Shown one piece after another: positions 29,701 through 33,593 of a stretch of DNA of 33,593 nucleotides. The first letter of the stretch is position 1. Every line of letters starts with the position of its first letter. The translations under genes and the position numbers were made by a program. The stretch lies in contig JABANN010000386.1 of NCBI GenBank assembly GCA_013115125.1, forward strand, positions 1 to 33,593, in the 5' to 3' direction. Source of the stretch: Perkinsus olseni (taxonomy: Eukaryota; Perkinsozoa; Perkinsida). Under the pieces are notes generated by a model. It made no database searches. It had not been told where the DNA came from and saw only the letters and a list, made by a program, of their open reading frames with translations.

Positions 29701-29813
29701 TCAGCGCGAAGACCCCGTGAGAATGCGAACATCGTTGCTACTGTAGAGGCGGATAATGGGACGACAGGAGAGTAGCCAGATGTGTACGGACTTTAATCAT
29801 TGGTTTGTACTCA

Positions 29814-30198
29814 GAGCCTCTGCGGCAGAGGCTCAACTCCCGCTCGGGACTCTTGTCCGAATTGGTGTTTGTAGCGCAATGGTATTGAACAGTTCAATAG
29901 ATCAGATTAGAGCAGCCCGAACACAGTGGAGTCAAGCACGCCAAAGTGATGGCAAACTTGTCGGAAGCCTAAGAGGGCTTGAAAGAAGGGAGTGTCGAGT
30001 CTCAGACCTTCTTCGACCTTCAGAAAAGCATAGTAGGGAATATCTTCAGACTTGAGGTAAGCCTGAAGCGCCTCTAGGCGCCCACTAGTAGTGGGCCGAT
30101 TCCGACTCTTCACCTCTGAGAGATGATTTCTTGGACTGCAATATGAGTGATCGGGTCCCCTCTCTCTTGTAGTGGGAGAAGAGCTCCAGCAGCTGGAG
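29814..30198. repeat. Four odd palindromes within 400 bp
   Basis: gagcctctgc-g-gcagaggctc (29814-29834), tattgaac-a-gttcaata (29883-29899), gcccacta-g-tagtgggc (30080-30096) and ctccagc-a-gctggag (30184-30198). A further one, tctccgc-g-gcggaga, is at 30681-30695. Confidence 0.9.
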
Positions 30199-31517
30199 TC
30201 CAGCTCGCGGCACTCGAGAAACGCGAAGAGGTCGGTCACAGACACTGCGTGAAGGTAAGGTGAGTAAGTGACCGGCTGTGACCGCTCAAGTGAAGCTACT
30301 CGGTGAAGCTGCCCACGCTAGGACACAAAGGTGTCCCAAACCAGGAAGGAGTGCAAAGCACGATCAATAGTTAACGTCAAGCTGAAGAAATTTTACCCAT
30401 CCCGACCCTCCCGGAGGGGCTGAGACTTTGGTGCAAAAGCTTGATGTCCCCGCCGTCTTGATCCCAGCGCGGCTAATGAGAGTTTCGACAAAGAGTGCGA
30501 CTTCATTCCAGCCACGCTTGGGTTCCAGGTTTACTCCGTGAAGGGTCCTACTCTTTAAACCGTCGTCCGTCTAACTGGTCCTTTCTGTCCTCATCAACAA
30601 TGGTTGTGTTAAAAAAAGTTAGTTGGGAAACGTTCAACGGCTGAAATCTAACTGGAGAAAATCTTTTCGAAGGCGCGGAGTCTCCGCGGCGGAGAGCTCG
30701 ATATGATTCTGTGGTCGATTTGAGAGTGAATCGGTGGCCCTTTCGAAGAATACTGGCAAAGACACTACAGAGAAGTACACCACAGACTTGTCTTATGTGT
30801 ACTACAGGTCTGTCGAACAGAAGACGAAGTTTGTAGTACACATTCTTCAAGGCTTTCACGTGTGTGGCATCACTCCTCGCGAACGCCGACTGCGCTGTGG
30901 GTATCGAATTGACAGCCATTGCGTGCTGCGCGAGGCGGATTGTTTCAAGTGCTGGTTGAGCTTGGGTCAACACTATTGCGCTACATTTATTGGCGGTCCA
31001 TACGACAGTCTACTCCTGTGCGCGTAGCGCAAATCAATCATCGCCACACAGTGTGATAGAAATCTCCAATGGAACGAAACCGCTATATCAGGAACCATAG
31101 AACACAGCCAATGGCGTGCGATGCAGGAAGCATTGACCTCACCCATTGGATGCTAGTATGCCCTTCAGTGACCTTTTTTCAATATCTTCATTGCAGCCAC
31201 GCTCGACCGTCATTCAGCGAGCGAAGACAACAAAAACTCCCGAGCACCATGGAGAACGGTTCTAATCTATACGAGCCGTGCGAATCTTGCAGATACGAGC
31301 CTAACACGCAAGTGCTGCTAATCTAGGTGCTAATCTGTGAGTCTACGGCGTAGGCCCTACACGGGCAATACCCGCAACAACAAAGAAAAAGGCAAGATAT
31401 TACGTCACTAGCGAAGCGCCGTCAGCCGGGGACTCGGGGGTAGTGTACCGAAGCTCTAGCGTGAATCACAGCGCACGCTGCACTGCAACTCGACTGAGAT
31501 CCTCAGCCTTGGAACCA

Positions 31518-31859
31518 TCAGGGAGTTAGCATCGAGCATTGACGTTTGAGACGACGACCGCGAAGCGACTGGACCGAACGCAACACATACCTTTCACTGT
31601 AGTCTGGCTTTTCCAGAGCGACGGTGAGTTGAAAACCGCTGGGTTCTAACAATGACATAAGAGACGAAAAACCTGTGGGGTACGTACACGAGAGAAGGAT
31701 GAGGAGGACAGCTACACTCTGCTTGAAAGCTTGCTTTAATGAGTGCATTACATGGCATGTTCTCGTAAGCCTTTGAAGAACGGCTAGTACAAAATACCAT
31801 AACGCTTTCACAGATACCGCAAAGCTCATAGCAGATGAACGAAGAGTTAAGATGCTCAT
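31518..31859 (-). CDS. Hypothetical exon with hydrophobic N-terminus
   Basis: A 113-residue frame with a hydrophobic stretch near the N-terminus (VKALWYFVLAVLQ) and another (VAVLLILLSCTYPTGF, about residues 49-64), then LEPSGFQLTVALEKPDYSE followed by a good GTATGT donor. It could be a membrane or secreted protein exon, or a distal exon of the PDZ gene on the same strand. No family recognised. Confidence 0.3.
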   Translation of the reverse strand: MSILTLRSSAMSFAVSVKALWYFVLAVLQRLTRTCHVMHSLKQAFKQSVAVLLILLSCTYPTGFSSLMSLLEPSGFQLTVALEKPDYSERYVLRSVQSLRGRRLKRQCSMLTP

Positions 31860-32128
31860 GGGGTTACCGACGGAGGCGACTTCATGCTATCCACTCGAAA
31901 GCCGTAAGTAGGGTTGGACGCCCACCAGAGCGGCTTTCACTCGAAATGTAGACGAAAACACGATCGTCTGAATCCGCGCGGATAGCCAATGCTGATTGTC
32001 TGCCGATATTGAACCTAACAGATAAGCTTTCCATTGCGACATAAGTTGATGCGCACCACAGCCATCGGCAACGAGAAATATGGCGTTAAAATCAACGGTT
32101 GAAGTCTCATCAGCGGACTACAGCTTAC

Positions 32129-32467
32129 GCACCCGTCGCTTTCAGCGGCTTCAAGTATGATTTTTTGTGGTACCACTGTTTCACCTCGACGCATAGCCAG
32201 GGTGAGGTCTCTCGATGGGACAAAGCCGATCCTCATCTCAGTGTTTTCCGGGCTAATCGAAAGGCAAGCGAGTCATTGGTGCGGCGAAGAAGCCGAGCGA
32301 CTCACCCTCTGAAGAGTATCATGACATCTCCATTACTCAACCCCGCCATGTCGACAGGCGAGAAGCCGCCATCAGACTGAATGAGAACAGAAAGCTCGAG
32401 CGGATAATTCCCGCGGCCGCGAGAAGCGTAAATAGTCCACCGGATATCCACTACGGGAAGCATAATG
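32129..32467 (-). CDS. PDZ-domain protein, two exons of the domain
   Basis: Exons 32306-32467 and 32252-32129 (minus) join across a 53 bp GT-AG intron, restoring a split Gly codon. The joined sequence has the PDZ layout: strand YPLELSVLIQSDGG, the core SPVDMAGLSNGDVMILFRG (family consensus SPA..AGL..GD.I..ING), then SRDLTLAMRRGETV (family DL..AL....G..V) and the last strand QKIILEAAESDGC at a GTAAGC donor. PDZ domains bind C-terminal peptides or lipids in scaffolds, and in HtrA-type proteases sense substrates. No protease part is visible here. A further upstream exon may begin at about 32559, across a short intron (32468-32504). Downstream exons were not found. Possibly transcribed divergently from the small gene at 32981. 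Confidence 0.6.
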
Positions 32468-32980
32468 CTGCATCGTCGATATACGAGACGGGAAATCAGG
32501 CTACCTCCACCAAGAAACGAGTGGGAACACCCTCATCATATGCAAAGGCGGGGTAGACATTGGGATCGCTGTTCGTAGGATCATTGCAGATCATGAGGAG
32601 GTATCAAGGGAGCCTCCCTGGAGGGAGGAGTCGATTTGGACCTATAGTGAGACACTGCCGGTATTCACTTGCCCACTTACGCATTTTTGTTATAGCTTGC
32701 GGCCCGTTCACGCATTCGTCAAGCAGCTCAGATATGTCAATCTCAGCACTCTGTTGACGTGTGACATCGCTCGCCCGATATCACACAGAATCGTAACGGC
32801 AAGATACCCTCCCATTTTGGTAGCACTATGATATTGATAAGTATTGGTCGATGATTGACACTGTAGAGATGATTATTACTATCCTCTCAGTTGGATTATT
32901 TCTTCCACTCAAACATTTCCGATTGTGTTCCCAAGGAGTCATCTTCAACATTCTACCGGAATAAGAGTAATCTCCGTTAA

Positions 32981-33235
32981 ATGACCGGAACACCAAATCC
33001 AAGCGAATTCAAGCGGACGACAGCCAACTCCAAGAGGGCTAGAGCCGCCTTTGAAGCCGCCACGAAGACTCCAGTAGACTCGTCCGACGATAAAGAGGAG
33101 CCGAAAGGGCAACAAGACGTCGAAGCCTTCCAAAAGGAACTCATGGCATTGTTGGCCCGCCACAACTTATCGTTGGACCACCGGAAAATTGGTCTAATCT
33201 ATGCAAGCCACCCTAATCTATGCAAATTGTACTAA
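32981..33235 (+). CDS. Small charged protein, 3' end replaced by repeat
   Basis: An 84-residue frame starting MTGTPNPSEFKRTTANSKRA, with Ala/Lys-rich helix-like and acidic segments (DSSDDKEEPKGQQDVEAFQK) and an amphipathic helix ELMALLARHNLSLDHRK. The last 16 residues are encoded by the CTAATCTATGCAA repeat that starts near 33190. So the natural continuation, an exon end or a longer protein, is probably masked by that insertion. No family recognised. Confidence 0.45.
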   Translation: MTGTPNPSEFKRTTANSKRARAAFEAATKTPVDSSDDKEEPKGQQDVEAFQKELMALLARHNLSLDHRKIGLIYASHPNLCKLY

Positions 33236-33290
33236 TCCAAGCCAACTCCTCTAATCCAAGCGATCCTTGCTAATCTATGAAATAAACTGC
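33193..33290 (+). repeat. Iterated CTAATC(T/C)A motif array
   Basis: Five copies of CTAATCTATGCAA / CTAATCCAAGC-like words spaced about 19-20 bp, followed by an odd palindrome gcctaatc-t-gattaggc (33324-33340) made of the same CTAATC word. The arrangement resembles the iterated arms of the 3556-4444 element and may be the left end of another transposon running out of the window. Confidence 0.6.
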
Positions 33291-33320
33291 GTCGTCTAAG
33301 CCATGCAATGAACGCCTAGA

Positions 33321-33593
33321 TTAGCCTAATCTGATTAGGCGAGCGAGCGAAGCGAGCTCGTCAGAAAAAAAACCCGGTTCGATGTTAGCAATCTCTAACA
33401 GGGTCTCTTCGCGAGCTACAGCAATGGGTGTATCATTAGCCGAAATAAGCATTGCTACCCCAAACGCAACGAAATTTACGCATACACTCGGTGTCAGACG
33501 TTCCGTCAAAGTGTAACCACGCTGCACCACTGGCTGTAAATCGCAGTCTGTGGCATTTAGTGAATCGCGTGGGTAGTAGCCACATGGCGCTGG
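33321..33593 (-). CDS. Partial unidentified ORF entering from the right edge
   Basis: The minus-strand frame is open from the window edge and ends near the CTAATC palindrome. It reads PCGYYPRDSLNATDCDLQP, then RGYTLTERLTPSVCVNFVAF and TLLEIANIEPGFF. It could be the end of a protein encoded by the putative element of which the CTAATC array is an arm, or a host gene. Not recognised; partial. Confidence 0.3.
   Translation of the reverse strand, partial: PAPCGYYPRDSLNATDCDLQPVVQRGYTLTERLTPSVCVNFVAFGVAMLISANDTPIAVAREETLLEIANIEPGFFSDELASLARLIRLG

Larger units (their letters stand above)
29701..32128. other. Region with weak coding signals only
   Basis: Minus-strand stretches at 29910-30060 (YLKSEDIPYYAFLKVEEGL) and 30740-30870 are plausible exons without a usable splice model. 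A 12 bp inverted repeat (atgtgtactaca / tgtagtacacat, 25-base spacer) lies at 30795-30843. The plus strand is open at 30734-31027 and 31069-31326, but neither frame resembles a known family. Confidence 0.35.

Noticed and set aside
31069-31326. 85-codon plus-strand ORF
   Set aside because: No family resemblance, no splice or start context and ordinary length for chance in this composition.
1-33593. CRISPR array, bacterial operon, ribosomal RNA or LTR element
   Set aside because: Looked for regular spacer-repeat units, Shine-Dalgarno-led operons, rRNA core motifs and long direct terminal repeats with reverse-transcriptase motifs. None seen. The only tandem array is the minisatellite, and the genes are spliced.

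Overview
This is nuclear DNA from a protist eukaryote. Coding capacity is split into many small exons joined by GT-AG introns, often 37-60 nt long, genes lie on both strands, and base composition is close to balanced. A complete ribosomal protein L10 (uL16), a secreted subtilase, many small introns and intervening DNA rich in small mobile elements fit an alveolate such as Perkinsus. That assignment is an inference from family content, not a proof.

Layout, left to right. At 186-1618 is a subtilisin-like protease whose C-terminal end lies in another frame. At 2414-2833 is a small unidentified minus-strand ORF. At 3556-4444 is a DNA transposon relic with 212-240 bp inverted repeats built from an iterated TCAATTTCGC motif. 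At 4986-7868 is a coiled-coil protein gene with ten exons. From 8887 to 14637 several plus-strand exons encode OB-fold-like segments. Those at 11807-11980 and 12576-14637 resemble POT1 / telomere end-binding proteins. Convergent with these, at 15082-16195 (minus), is a five-exon calmodulin-like EF-hand gene that only appears once its splice sites are read. It lies head-to-head with the two-exon RPL10 gene (16924-17644, plus). After an unresolved minus-strand coding region (about 17760-19100) comes a 1.25 kb minisatellite of related 47 bp and 52 bp units (19470-20718). From 22059 to about 29700 the minus strand carries leucine-rich-repeat exons, probably two genes or one very long one, interrupted by non-LRR exons. 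At 32129-32467 (minus) is a PDZ-domain gene, and at 32981 (plus) the start of a small protein that runs into an iterated CTAATCTATGCAA array.

Mobile DNA is mostly short and non-autonomous. There are two copies of a hAT-type MITE (7965-8217 and 10969-11164), the second with a clean 8 bp target duplication. There are also two copies of a GGGTGTTCAA-ended MITE, two copies of a GATTTTTACAC repeat, and the 3.5-4.4 kb element.

The most unusual signal belongs to none of these. I count by eye about 31 short, mostly perfect palindromes of odd length (arms of 7 to 23 bp around ONE central base), where about 2 would be expected by chance. They are often tandem or overlapping and nearly all lie in introns and intergenic DNA. 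Spacers of 0 or 2 bases with equally long arms are rare. This looks like a dispersed single-nucleotide-loop hairpin family or a mutational process.
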